Notes: generated by a model not told the origin, from the letters alone. A stretch of DNA of 64,000 bases from Fuerstiella sp. (GCA_022843805.1 JALHMY010000033.1:1-64000); one strand, 5' to 3'. Shown: positions 18,815-27,185, counted from the first letter of the stretch. A program made the numbers and translations.

Positions 18815-20293
18815 ATGCCCTCTGACCTGTTAATTTCGCCTCGCTGCCGAGCCGAACATCTCGGCCTGCCGATGCCCGACTCAACTCATGCTGTGTCCGC
18901 CTGCCTTCCATTATGGGCGCACAATATTGGCTATGAAGAAGGCGATCTGGCCGTTATCGATCAGCTACAGGCCGCCTATCCTCGCTTTTGTCTGCACCCT
19001 TTTGTTCGAACATTAATCAGCCGCACCTGCAACGAAACCGGATGCTCGGGATTCGTCTTTCCATCAGCGAATGCTGCCCGGCGAGCACTCGACTATTTAA
19101 TTTGGCGAGGTGGAAAGTCCGGAATACTGGTGCCGGTGCCGCAACAGACAGCTGTTGCCGTGCAGGTTCAGTCGGATGAGCTGCCCATGCTGAAAGAGTA
19201 CTGGCAGCATGCAGGCGAAGTGCTTTCATCCCGCAGTGCGGAACGAATGCTCGCCGACCAGTATGTTGCATATTCCGACACAGATGCCAGAAAGACTGTT
19301 CGGCAGCGAGTGGCAAATCTTCAGAATGTACAACCTTTGGATGTCTGGCTCTATCCATCCGGCATGGCCGCAATGGCGGCTGCGTGGCGAGCCGTTCGAG
19401 CAGGCGACGCACAGAATGCTTCCGTTCAGTTTGGTTTTCCATACGTCGATACTTTGAAAATTCAGCAGCGGTTTCCGCCAGCCAGATATCACTTTTTCCC
19501 GACCGGGGGCGAAGAAGACATTCGACAACTGGAAACCATACTGGCTTCACAGTCGATCAGTTCTGTCTTCTGTGAGACACCAGCGAATCCGTTGCTCACC
19601 TGCCCGGATCTTAGGCGATTGCGAGCCCTTGCAGATCAGCACAACTTTCTGCTGATCGTGGACGATACGCTCGCCGCCTGTACGAATCTTGATGTGTTAT
19701 CGTATGCCGATCTGGTTGTGACCAGTCTCACCAAGTACTTCAGCGGCTATGGCGATGTGCTGGCCGGCAGCGTAACGATTAATCCTGCCAGCGCTCGTTG
19801 TCAGGAACTGCGTGATGCGTTGAATTGCAGTCACGAAGAGTTGCTTGCTGATGTGGATGTGGAAGTCCTGGAACGCAACTCACGAGACGTTCAACAGCGA
19901 GTCGCCACCATCAACTCCAATGCGGCAGCTGTTGCGACGATGCTGCATTCTCATCCCGCTGTCGCACAGGTCTGGCATCCTTCTCTCGGAAGTAACCCTG
20001 CCTACGATTCTCTGAAACGGCCTGGTGGAGGATACGGGGGATTACTGTCCGTGGTCCTTAAGAATCCCGAAACAACAACACAGCCGATGTTTGATGCACT
20101 TCAGCTGTGCAAAGGCCCCAATCTGGGCACATGGTTCACGCTGTGCTGTCCCTACACAATTCTGGCACATTATGGAGAACTTGATTTTGCGGAGTCCTGC
20201 GGTGTCTCTCGCTGGCTGCTGAGAATCAGCATTGGAATTGAGCCCGAACAGGAGCTGATCAGCCGTTTTCGCCAGGCCCTGGAATGCATTTAG
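18815..20293 (+). CDS. Cystathionine gamma-synthase-like PLP enzyme
   Basis: 492 residues. The C-terminal 380 are a Cys/Met-metabolism PLP enzyme: 'YPSGMAAMAAAW' (cofactor phosphate site), 'FCETPANPLLTCPDL', 'LLIVDDTLAACTNLDVL', and the PLP lysine in 'VVTSLTKYFSGYGDVLAGS'. 'KRPGGGYGGLLSVVL' is the second conserved block. The first ~110 residues form an extension not seen in ordinary MetB, similar in layout to fungal-type cystathionine gamma-synthases. Likely joins cysteine to an activated homoserine in methionine synthesis, in line with cysE next door; gamma-lyase activity is the alternative. Confidence 0.8.
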   Translation: MPSDLLISPRCRAEHLGLPMPDSTHAVSACLPLWAHNIGYEEGDLAVIDQLQAAYPRFCLHPFVRTLISRTCNETGCSGFVFPSANAARRALDYLIWRGGKSGILVPVPQQTAVAVQVQSDELPMLKEYWQHAGEVLSSRSAERMLADQYVAYSDTDARKTVRQRVANLQNVQPLDVWLYPSGMAAMAAAWRAVRAGDAQNASVQFGFPYVDTLKIQQRFPPARYHFFPTGGEEDIRQLETILASQSISSVFCETPANPLLTCPDLRRLRALADQHNFLLIVDDTLAACTNLDVLSYADLVVTSLTKYFSGYGDVLAGSVTINPASARCQELRDALNCSHEELLADVDVEVLERNSRDVQQRVATINSNAAAVATMLHSHPAVAQVWHPSLGSNPAYDSLKRPGGGYGGLLSVVLKNPETTTQPMFDALQLCKGPNLGTWFTLCCPYTILAHYGELDFAESCGVSRWLLRISIGIEPEQELISRFRQALECI

Positions 20294-20464
20294 GCAGGCA
20301 TCGAGCTGTTTCCATCAGTCGCGAGTGGTTCTGTCAAAACCAGAGTCCTAGGCAGGATGGGCATTCCCGCCCGTCGGAGCAGCGGTCGGACAGGAATGTC
20401 CAACCGACAGGCAAAAGCCAGACGTTCGACGGCCCCGCCGAAACTGAGATAAAAACAATCGCAA

Positions 20465-20538
20465 TGCGCCCGAGTGGATTCGAACCACTGACCTACCGCT
20501 TAGAAGGCGGTCGCTCTATCCGACTGAGCTACGGGCGC
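20465..20538 (-). tRNA. tRNA-Arg, anticodon UCU
   Basis: A 74-base cloverleaf on the minus strand: acceptor GCGCCCG/CGGGCGC, D-arm with AGTCGGATA loop, anticodon stem ACCGC/GCGGT around loop CTTCTAA, variable AGGTC, T-arm AGTGG-TTCGAAT-CCACT, discriminator A. No encoded CCA. It is intact, but only its 3' half is original chromosomal sequence if the 36-kb element to its right crossed over in the anticodon region. Its first 40 bases recur at 56747-56786. Confidence 0.97.
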
Positions 20539-20574
20539 TTGTTTCAAAAAACCAGCTTTTTATGCTGTCAAATC
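20499..20574. repeat. attL, 76-bp attachment repeat
   Basis: Perfect 76-base match to 56747-56822. It comprises tRNA-Arg bases 1-40 (5' end to just past the anticodon loop) plus 36 bases upstream. Identity stops at one base past the anticodon loop on one side, pointing to a crossover in or beside the anticodon stem-loop, a known target class for tyrosine integrases. Confidence 0.93.
20539..20574 (-). promoter_or_regulatory. Candidate tRNA-Arg promoter carried inside attL
   Basis: Reading leftward, TTGACA (20571-20566) is followed after 17 bases by a weak -10-like TTTGAA, 4-5 bases from the tRNA 5' end. The 76-bp attachment repeat ends only three bases beyond the TTGACA, so the element seems to carry just enough DNA to restore a tRNA promoter. 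Confidence 0.5.
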
Positions 20575-20612
20575 ATCATTCTGTCTTCGCTTGCCTGAGT
20601 CACCTGGTTTTC

Positions 20613-20634
20613 CTACAACCGTTTCCTACAACCG
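20613..20634. promoter_or_regulatory. Candidate integrase arm-type sites, left end
   Basis: Two direct copies of CTACAACCG (20613-20621, 20626-20634) with 4 bases between, about 40 bases inside attL and 50 bases ahead of the int gene. The same word occurs twice just inside attR and as an inverted pair inside int (20884-20903). This fits integrase arm-binding sites or an int operator. Confidence 0.5.
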
Positions 20635-20682
20635 CACTGCGAGTTTGTGTTGTACGGTATCGGCCGAAACTGGGGGTGAATT

Positions 20683-21891
20683 ATGGCAAGACCGCGTGGA
20701 AATCCAAAACAAAAACCTGAAAAACCGTATCGGACTTTTCCTCTGACCGCACACCCCGAAGGTCAATGGTGCAAGAAAATCAAAGGAAAAATCTACTACT
20801 TTGGTTCCTGGAAGGATCCGGACGCGGCATTGGAGGAGTATCGGAGGCAGGCGGACTATTTGCAAGCCGGCAAGGAGGTTCCGCTACAACCGGGCGGTTG
20901 TAGCGTTATGGAGGCGGCAAACATGTTCCTGGAGTCAAAGCATCAGCGTATGCTGCTCGGAGAATTGTCGCCCCGCAGTCACAGAAATTACCAGGACGCA
21001 CTTCAGTCGTTCTGCGACGCAGTCGGCAAACATCGCCAACTCAAGGAATTGGGACCAATCGACTTCCAGCAATTTTTGCGTAAACGACTCACCGGTGTAA
21101 GCCCACACAGCCTGACCCGTGGTGTGACGGCCGTGCGAATGATGCTGAAGTGGCTTCAGGATTCTGGGATCATCGATCAACCAATTCGGACGGGACCCGA
21201 CTTTCGGCGATCCTCAAACACAGCACTGCGACGGCATCGGCAGATTCAGCAGCAGACTTACGGACTGAAGATGTTCACGGCAGCCGAACTCCAAGTCCTG
21301 TTGCGGGCAGCCGAGCAGCCGCTCAAAGCGATGATCCTGCTCGGCATAAACGGCGGGCTGGGGAATACGGACATCTCAGACATGCCGCTCTCTGTCATGC
21401 AGAACGGATGGCTCGACTACCCAAGGCCAAAAACCGCAATCGAACGACGCATACCGTTGTGGCCCGAGACACGGCAGGCACTTTCAGAAGTTGCGGCGGT
21501 TCGGAAAGAACCGACGAACGACGCTGACAAAGGCCTGGTGTTCATTACACAGCGGGGGCAACGCTTCACGCGGCTGAGTGCGAACAACAAGAACATCGAC
21601 GGCATAGCGCTCGCTTTTCGCAGACTGTTAAAAAAAACTGATCTGAAACGCCCGGGGCTTTCGTTCTATGCTCTGCGACACACGTTCGAGACGGTGGCCG
21701 GCGCAGCAAAAGACCAAGTCGCGACGAGTGCCATCATGGGGCATGCGGATTCAACCATGGCCGGACTGTATCGCGAAAGAATTGAAGATGAGCGGCTGCG
21801 AGACGTAACCGAATATGTTCGCCGCTGGCTCTTTCCTGACACGACTGCAACGGAAGCAAGCAATGAAAACGAAAAGGCGAACGCAGAATGA
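20683..21891 (+). CDS. Tyrosine recombinase/integrase, atypical catalytic motif
   Basis: 402 residues. N-terminal ~60 residues are basic with an AP2-like arm-binding look, then a SAM-like core-binding domain (about 70-165), then the catalytic domain. Catalytic C-terminal motifs: 'SFYALRHTFETVAG' (box II Arg present, but Tyr at the usual first His), 'IMGHAD', and 'MAGLYRERI' with the nucleophilic Tyr. Where canonical enzymes have 'TGLRxxE', this one reads 'NGGLGNTDISDM', so the first catalytic Arg is missing at its usual place. I recall similar variants among planctomycete integrases, but no comparison was run. Lies just inside attL, and a broken copy lies right of attR. Its stop overlaps the next start (ATGA). 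Confidence 0.88.
   Translation: MARPRGNPKQKPEKPYRTFPLTAHPEGQWCKKIKGKIYYFGSWKDPDAALEEYRRQADYLQAGKEVPLQPGGCSVMEAANMFLESKHQRMLLGELSPRSHRNYQDALQSFCDAVGKHRQLKELGPIDFQQFLRKRLTGVSPHSLTRGVTAVRMMLKWLQDSGIIDQPIRTGPDFRRSSNTALRRHRQIQQQTYGLKMFTAAELQVLLRAAEQPLKAMILLGINGGLGNTDISDMPLSVMQNGWLDYPRPKTAIERRIPLWPETRQALSEVAAVRKEPTNDADKGLVFITQRGQRFTRLSANNKNIDGIALAFRRLLKKTDLKRPGLSFYALRHTFETVAGAAKDQVATSAIMGHADSTMAGLYRERIEDERLRDVTEYVRRWLFPDTTATEASNENEKANAE
20884..20903. repeat. Inverted CTACAACCG pair inside int
   Basis: CTACAACCG (20884-20892) followed after two bases by its inverse CGGTTGTAG (20895-20903), within the integrase coding region. The same word forms the direct pairs near both attachment sites, so this may be an internal integrase-binding or autoregulatory site. 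Confidence 0.45.
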
Positions 21892-22550
21892 GAACCCGAG
21901 ATTTGATAAAGAAGGCCGATGCCGCACTCGATGCGGCTGACGACGTGATCGAATCAGAAGCACTGGCATCGTTTGGCAGGGCAATGGGGAACGAGATTGG
22001 CGCGGGACTGCTGTGGGTGTTGCGAATCGACCGGCAGACCTCTGACGAATGCAGGAACGCGACCGGCTTTGCGGCAGCATCCGAAAGAGTGCAGGAAATC
22101 GCGACACAGCTGCAGGCAGCGTGTGACAGGCAAGGACTGACGTCCATTGAACTGAAGGATTGGTTCGGGCTTGCGGCATCGCTGCGGGGTTATCTCGTCG
22201 ATTATGAGGCCATGCAGCTCGTATCGGCCAATGGAGAGGTCTGGCTTGCGAGATCGGTTCTGAAGCGATTGGGCGCAGTCCTGGAGGACACCAGAGACGG
22301 TCGGGACGATATGCTTACTGTTGCAGAAGTGGCGAAACGCCTGCGGGTAAAAGTGACGGCGGTCGAGTCGCTGATCCGGACGGGCCAGCTTCATGCGATC
22401 GACGTGGGATCCGGGACAGCAAGACGACGGCTGCGGATATCGCCGGCTGCGATCGAGCGGTTTGTTCTGGGTGCGACACATGATCCTTCGCCGGTTCGCA
22501 GGAGCAAACCGAGGAAGTCAGAGAGCAAGCCACATCGGTGGATTCAGTGA
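21888..22550 (+). CDS. Excisionase-family HTH protein (candidate directionality factor)
   Basis: 220 residues. The N-terminal ~140 residues are a helical region of unknown family. Residues ~143-195 form an excisionase/MerR-like winged HTH: 'MLTVAEVAKRLRVKVTAVESLIRTG', split over the helices, then 'LHAIDVGSG...RRRLRISPAAIERFV'. A basic tail follows. ATGA overlap with the integrase stop shows co-translation, so a role in controlling excision is likely. Length is unusual because typical Xis proteins are below 100 residues; the extra N-terminal domain could bind the integrase. Confidence 0.75.
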   Translation: MRTRDLIKKADAALDAADDVIESEALASFGRAMGNEIGAGLLWVLRIDRQTSDECRNATGFAAASERVQEIATQLQAACDRQGLTSIELKDWFGLAASLRGYLVDYEAMQLVSANGEVWLARSVLKRLGAVLEDTRDGRDDMLTVAEVAKRLRVKVTAVESLIRTGQLHAIDVGSGTARRRLRISPAAIERFVLGATHDPSPVRRSKPRKSESKPHRWIQ

Positions 22551-22551
22551 C

Positions 22552-22566
22552 GCGCAACGTTGCGCG
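22552..22566. promoter_or_regulatory. GCGCAACGTTGCGCG palindrome, copy 1
   Basis: A 14-bp perfect palindrome (GCGCAACGTTGCGC) plus one shared base, directly after the excisionase-like stop codon. An identical 15-base word lies at 30332-30346 just upstream of the ParB-like gene. No third copy was seen in the window. A candidate operator or partition-type site. Confidence 0.5.
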
Positions 22567-22637
22567 TCGCGGCAAAAAAATTGCGACGATGGAGAGTCCA
22601 GATTCGATTTGACCCGATAAAACACGGGAGACAGAGC

Positions 22638-22667
22638 GCCATGCAGCGCTGCATGGCCTTTTGTTTT
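22638..22667 (+). terminator. Terminator-like hairpin downstream of xis-like gene
   Basis: A 20-bp perfect palindrome, GCCATGCAGCGCTGCATGGC (22638-22657), followed by CTTTTGTTTT. Probably ends the int-xis transcript. Confidence 0.65.
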
Positions 22668-23077
22668 CGCGCAGATGCAGAACAGATCGCGGCAACTTTT
22701 GTCGGTCAGTTTCAGCCATCATCAAACAGAAAACCAAAATCTCACAGCGCTGTGGGATGCTTGCTTTGGATCAGAATCGAATGTTGATTTCTATGATTGT
22801 TGCCGTCGAAAAATTGGCAGTCGGTATTACCGAGTAATGCCAATATTCATTTTTCGCCGGAACGGGTTTAAGCTTACAGCGTGGATAAAAGAATTTCTTA
22901 GTAATCCGGTAATAAACGCGGGGGATGATATTGACGCTGCGGTAGGCCTCGCTAACTTACCCACGTCGACGCTGGATCCGTCGGCGACAATCACCCGAGA
23001 GCGACAACACATGCTGTTTGCCACACAATACAATTTGAGCTGCGTCATCATCTCTCGGGTGCTGTACGCGATCCAAG

Positions 23078-23115
23078 AACACTCTCTGTCGCTGGTCGGC
23101 AGAGAGTGTTTTTTT
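23078..23115 (+). terminator. Rho-independent terminator
   Basis: Stem AACACTCTCTG/CAGAGAGTGTT with an 11-base loop, followed by a T7 tract. No coding gene ends just upstream, so it may close a small RNA. An upstream long-range stem (22992-23001 with 23052-23061, CACCCGAGAG/CTCTCGGGTG) adds to that impression. Confidence 0.75.
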
Positions 23116-23355
23116 ATCGCACGATCCTGACCGCCGATCGCCGGAAATGGCCCCGATAGCTGAGATCGATAGAGCGCTGCGGCGCTCGGAGGCGTACCCG
23201 TCCAGCCCCGAGAGAGACGGAATACCGAATGCCCACAAAAACTTTATGGTTCCGTTTGTGGATCACAGTCGGCACGGAAAGGAATCAGAACAGCTATCCG
23301 TGAAAGAATATTGCTGTAACAGTCACGAAGCGAGACTCAGGTGCGTTGCTGTTTG

Positions 23356-23387
23356 CGGTTCCCTTATGGTGCTGCCATAGGGAACCG
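23356..23387. repeat. Stable hairpin in non-coding region
   Basis: CGGTTCCCTTATGG pairs with CCATAGGGAACCG with one bulged T and a 5-base loop. No T-run follows. Part of the palindrome cluster between the excisionase-like gene and the ADP-ribosyltransferase-like gene. Confidence 0.55.
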
Positions 23388-23696
23388 TGCCATGCTCGAT
23401 CTTGATGTTTGCTGAGTTCGGTGCGCATGTTGCTTCGCAGTCTGTGCTCGGACAATACGGACGACAGGCGCGCATAGATGAATCCATACAGATGTCCATA
23501 CAGATGAGAGGCGCAGCTGTAACAGGAGTCTGAGTGACCGCGAAATAATCCCTTACAGCAAGTTTGACGGAAAACAACTCGACGAGCTGTCAGAAATCGA
23601 ATTGCGGTAAATGCAGGGTGGGAGAAATGCTCGCCAGATCCTGTCGAGTTCGAGCGAGTTTGATCGATTGCAGCCCGGAAAATACAGGAAATAAAA

Positions 23697-23726
23697 TACT
23701 CTGCAGCACTGCAGAGTACATTTTTT
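23697..23726 (+). terminator. Terminator-like hairpin with T6
   Basis: TACTCTGCAG-CA-CTGCAGAGTA followed by CATTTTTT. Preceded by AAAATACAGGAAA, the word shared with two other dyads in this region. Confidence 0.6.
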
Positions 23727-23877
23727 CGGGCGAAACTCGTCGATTGAGCTGCCGATGAAACAGCACCGTAAACATTTCCGGTGCACGGGTGCACGTCCGT
23801 GGCAACGTCAGTGAGAATTTTCACCCGAAAACCCGGGTAGCAGCGTGTTTTGCCTGTAAAATACGGGAGAACAAAAA

Positions 23878-23893
23878 CCCATAGTGCTATGGG
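23878..23893. repeat. CCCATAGTGCTATGGG palindrome
   Basis: 16-base imperfect-centre palindrome preceded by AAAATACGGGAGAACAAAAA and followed by ATGTTCTTTACG. Its right flank resembles the flank of the dyad at 22743 (GGGATG...CTT...AGAAT in both), about 170 bases upstream of the cargo genes. Confidence 0.5.
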
Positions 23894-24063
23894 ATGTTCT
23901 TTACGCTTAGAATTCGCCGAGCAAATTGTCTTGAAACACACCGAACAACGAATCCAGTCTTGTTTCGTGTTCGACTTTCTACACTACGGCTTTCTCGGTA
24001 TGCGCGCCGGACAGAGAACGCGAATTATTCGCCCACTCCATTCTACAAACGGTCTCCCCTTTC

Positions 24064-24705
24064 ATGCAGAATGTTAGTAAAGCTGCCCAGGACGTTATTG
24101 CTAGTGCCGAGTCACATTTTGGCCTGCAAATCATTACGTATTCAAAATATGACACCTCATGGTTCCTGTGGGAGAACATGACTGCGCATGACTTCCGAGA
24201 AGCCGAGTACAAAAAAATCACTGAAGAACGGTTCTGCGCTATTCGTGACTGGTTTCAGCAACGCGGTTGGATCCTCAGTCGACGGAATTGGCAAAAACCC
24301 CAAAAGGTGCATTTTTACCTTGCGCCCCTTAAAGTGAATTCCCTCCCTGAGGTTTTTCATGCCACTCGTGTGGTCAACGTCGAGTCAATCATGTCTCAAG
24401 GTTTGCTTCCCGCCACTAAGGACACTTGCAATTTTAAACGTCTCGATTCCATTGGAAATATCTATGCAGCCCCCAGTCTCGGGAGCGCCGGAGATCACGC
24501 GAACGAAAATTTCGGAACGGCACACTGGTGGGCAGAGAAGTTAGCAGCGAAGAACCGCCACAATGATACTGAATGGTGCATCCTTCGACTCGACCTCGTG
24601 GGCATCACGAATTTGATCTGCTTTAATGATCTTTTCAGCAGAACAGGAGTTGTCTTGCGCCCCGTGGATGCGATTGAGCCATCTCGCATTAAAGCCTTGG
24701 GGTAG
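24064..24705 (+). CDS. ADP-ribosyltransferase-like (KptA/DarT-type fold) protein
   Basis: 213 residues with no signal peptide. Residues 1-85 are a charged helical region. From about residue 98 the sequence follows the pattern of the H-Y-E clade of ADP-ribosyltransferases: 'VFHATRVVNVESIMSQGLLP' (the HAT/HGT strand and following helix as in RNA 2'-phosphotransferase and DarT), then 'GNIYAAPSLGSAG' supplying the Tyr strand, and 'EWCILRLDLVGI'. A C-terminal 'AIEPSRIKAL' could supply the Glu. First gene of a three-gene A+T-richer cargo block in the prophage. A toxin or anti-phage effector is inferred; a tRNA or RNA repair role is the alternative. The ribosome site is weak. Confidence 0.55.
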   Translation: MQNVSKAAQDVIASAESHFGLQIITYSKYDTSWFLWENMTAHDFREAEYKKITEERFCAIRDWFQQRGWILSRRNWQKPQKVHFYLAPLKVNSLPEVFHATRVVNVESIMSQGLLPATKDTCNFKRLDSIGNIYAAPSLGSAGDHANENFGTAHWWAEKLAAKNRHNDTEWCILRLDLVGITNLICFNDLFSRTGVVLRPVDAIEPSRIKALG

Positions 24706-24854
24706 CAGTTGAACTACATTGAAGTGGCTTTAGATCTTCGCTACCGTTTTGATGTGACAGGTTTGGCTTTCGAAAGGTGAGTTTGCGAAATATGCAGTAC
24801 GGAACGAGGATACAAGAATCCCACTCACCCCTATCTTTGAGCAAGAGGTAAATC

Positions 24855-26348
24855 GTGGTTCGGAAAGTGAAAGGGTCGAGAAAGAATGTCGCGGTGGATC
24901 TGGATGCTTCCTCACGAGATGAAAGGGCCCCGGCATCAGTGAATGAGAAAGTGAAACTTCAACCAGATTCATCCGAACCTGACATTGGACAAGTCGCGAA
25001 TGACGAAATGTTCTTTGGCTTTCCACGACCTCCATTTGGGATAGAACCACCGATCGATTTGGCCGAGGAAATGTCCGAGTTTCAGTTATGGTGCGGAGAT
25101 GCAGAGGCACAGGTTGGAACGCATCGCATTACCGGAACTCTTAAAGTGGTGCTTCACTTTCAGCCGCGGCTGGTAGTCCGTTGGAGCCTGACGTTTGAAG
25201 AAGATTTATTCAAATCCATCGGTAGAAACTTCGGAGAACCTCAAGCTGAGGTTTCTTTTGTAACATCTGGACCAATCCGCGAAGTCGTAGGATTGGCGAC
25301 AAGTTCTTCCACCGGATTTATCTCTGGATTCTTTGAGTCCCAGATACCAAAGAGCCTTGTTCACCATGCCACTCGGGCGGTCTATTTGATCATCAACGGG
25401 CCATTAGAGGCTGATGAGAGTATTGCGCGAGGAAACACTATGTTCATGGGCCGTATGACGGCCGAGCGAGGCTCCGCGGAAGTCTTTGTGGATCGGTTAA
25501 ACTCTGACGACAAACGTGCAAATCGTGCGACCTATACTATGACGCATGTTGCCGAGTTCCGGTTCAATAAGAAGCCGAACTCGAAACTCTTGGAGGGAAT
25601 GGGACACGATCTGTTCCGCAGTCTTTCACTGATGCGCAATGGATGGGCTGGAGTGGCAGGACCATGGCTATTTCAAGATGAAAAACTACTCGCCATCGTT
25701 CCGCAAGTCACGAAGTGTACCAGATTTCAAACGACAGGTTGGTATGGAGGTTTTGACCGCGGTGTCTTTAAACAACTTTTTGCCCTTCTCGAAGAACAGG
25801 CGACATCAGGCGATGACGACAGGATCTCAGTTTGGCAAACGGCCTTCCACTGGTTGATCGAATCGGAACTCTGCGCGGGCGGTCTTGAAGGGGCAATGAT
25901 CTTGCAACAAGCAGCGCTAGAAGCGGTTGCCTGGTACGAGATCGTAACGAAGCGAAGACTATGCAGTGAGGCAGGTTTTGAGAAATTGCCGGCAGAAGAC
26001 AAGCTTCGATGGTTGTGTTCGTTATTTCGCATCCCTGCCACTATTCCGGATCAAGCCAAGGAGTTGAAAGTGGTGGCCAAGACATTGAATCAGATTGATG
26101 TTATTGGAGCGTTAAGTGCTGTTCGAAATGCACTTGTTCACAACACCCCAAAGAAGATGAGACGCCTTCGATCGATTGAAGGAGAAGGTGGATTCATTGA
26201 ACTGTGGCGGCAAGTGGGTGGAGTTTTGGAACTCGTAGTCCTTGCGATGCTTGGGTTTCAGGGTACTTCACAGCGACGGGATACTGAAGGTGCTCATTTC
26301 AATGAGACTCGCAAACCTGTTCCGTGGTTGAACTTGAAAGATAACTGA
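24855..26348 (+). CDS. HEPN-like protein, ApeA-like architecture (candidate RNase effector)
   Basis: 497 residues, cytoplasmic. About residues 1-300 form a beta-rich region with acidic linker; residues ~320-475 are helical. The helical part contains 'SAVRNALVHNT' with Arg424-x4-His429, the catalytic RxxxxH motif of HEPN ribonucleases, preceded by 'LEGAMILQQAALEAVAWYEIV', a typical first HEPN helix. The 'beta sensor plus C-terminal HEPN' layout resembles the anti-phage protein ApeA, though identity to it cannot be judged here. Start is a GTG with AAGAGGT six bases upstream. Sits between the ART-like gene and a small membrane protein gene, all same strand. Abortive-infection RNase is the favoured inference. 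Confidence 0.6.
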   Translation: MVRKVKGSRKNVAVDLDASSRDERAPASVNEKVKLQPDSSEPDIGQVANDEMFFGFPRPPFGIEPPIDLAEEMSEFQLWCGDAEAQVGTHRITGTLKVVLHFQPRLVVRWSLTFEEDLFKSIGRNFGEPQAEVSFVTSGPIREVVGLATSSSTGFISGFFESQIPKSLVHHATRAVYLIINGPLEADESIARGNTMFMGRMTAERGSAEVFVDRLNSDDKRANRATYTMTHVAEFRFNKKPNSKLLEGMGHDLFRSLSLMRNGWAGVAGPWLFQDEKLLAIVPQVTKCTRFQTTGWYGGFDRGVFKQLFALLEEQATSGDDDRISVWQTAFHWLIESELCAGGLEGAMILQQAALEAVAWYEIVTKRRLCSEAGFEKLPAEDKLRWLCSLFRIPATIPDQAKELKVVAKTLNQIDVIGALSAVRNALVHNTPKKMRRLRSIEGEGGFIELWRQVGGVLELVVLAMLGFQGTSQRRDTEGAHFNETRKPVPWLNLKDN

Positions 26349-26399
26349 GTCCGAATTCTCCCCCTCGAAAATTGTCAATGACTGTTGGAGCAGTGATTA

Positions 26400-27062
26400 A
26401 TGGAAAAGCTTTTTTCTTCATTCTCGATTGAGTTGCTTTTGCGTAGCTTCTTTGCCGGACTGTTCTTCTTGTTGTCCTTTGACATTGCATCAAGAGGAAT
26501 CGAGCGTTTCGAAAAAATTGCCACTTCCACAATACTGCCATCTACTGATGCAAAGATTGGACTTCTATTTAAAGCGACTGTAATTGGATTTTTTCTCTAT
26601 GGCATCCATCGTTCCGTGATTTACCCATTCATTGAGTTACTTTTTTCCAGCAAATGTGGGTCAAAGTTCTGCGGTTCCAGCCAAATAGAACAGAAACCAG
26701 ACTCCGATGGTCTCGCCGATCGTGTCTTTGAATCTATACGCGAATTGTGGGATATGCAGGTTTCGTGCGACGACTGCCCGAATCCGAATAGAAGTCTACA
26801 CATTAGGAGCTGGGCGAATTGGATTCATCAGCAGTATGTAAGCGCGTGGGCAATCGTAGCGGGAGCAGTCGCCCATGCGTGGATCAAGTTCAAAATCGCA
26901 AGCGTATGCTATCCATTGTTGTCAATGTGTGCCGTACTCCTTTTTGCCGCGATCTATTCCGATGTCCGGCTGCGTCGAATGAGAAACCACCTGAAGAAGA
27001 AGCAAAAAAATGCTTGGGCGGAACAGCATGGAACACACCAAAGGCAGAAGTCTGATAGGTAA
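26400..27062 (+). CDS. Membrane protein of cargo block
   Basis: 220 residues with three or four hydrophobic segments: about 9-29 ('LLRSFFAGLFFLLSF'), 53-82 ('LFKATVIGFFLYGI'), and 146-186 ('AWAIVAGAVAHAW', 'CYPLLSMCAVLLFAAIY'), and a Lys/Arg-rich C-terminal tail in the cytoplasm. The central loop has Cys pairs ('CGSKFCGSS', 'CDDCPNP'). Starts 52 bases after the HEPN-like gene. No family recognised. In defence modules such proteins are often membrane effectors, but there is no direct evidence here. Confidence 0.6.
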   Translation: MEKLFSSFSIELLLRSFFAGLFFLLSFDIASRGIERFEKIATSTILPSTDAKIGLLFKATVIGFFLYGIHRSVIYPFIELLFSSKCGSKFCGSSQIEQKPDSDGLADRVFESIRELWDMQVSCDDCPNPNRSLHIRSWANWIHQQYVSAWAIVAGAVAHAWIKFKIASVCYPLLSMCAVLLFAAIYSDVRLRRMRNHLKKKQKNAWAEQHGTHQRQKSDR

Positions 27063-27185
27063 AGGAGAAAATACTCGACAAAGAAGTGATCGTAGAATCA
27101 TACATATGACTAAATAGACGAACAGCGAGCCATCCGAGAACGACAATTGACTGATGGGCTGGGATTGAGTGAAAGGGCCGGTGAA

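Larger units (their letters stand above)
22551..24063. other. 1.5-kb non-coding region rich in palindromes
   Basis: No convincing gene: open frames are short or lack ribosome sites and families. It contains at least seven strong dyads: 22552-22565, 22638-22657, 22743-22754, 22992-23061 (long-range), 23078-23110, 23356-23387, 23697-23718 and 23878-23893. Three of them are preceded by related words AAAACACGGGAGA (22619), AAAATACAGGAAA (23680) and AAAATACGGGAGA (23858), suggesting a repeated structural unit, several small RNAs with terminators, or a replication or packaging region. Confidence 0.6.

Noticed and set aside
22675-23130. 151-residue frame across the palindrome region
   Set aside because: Runs through a long-range stem and a strong terminator with no ribosome site or family.
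22551-24063. Retron or diversity-generating element
   Set aside because: No reverse transcriptase gene anywhere in the window.
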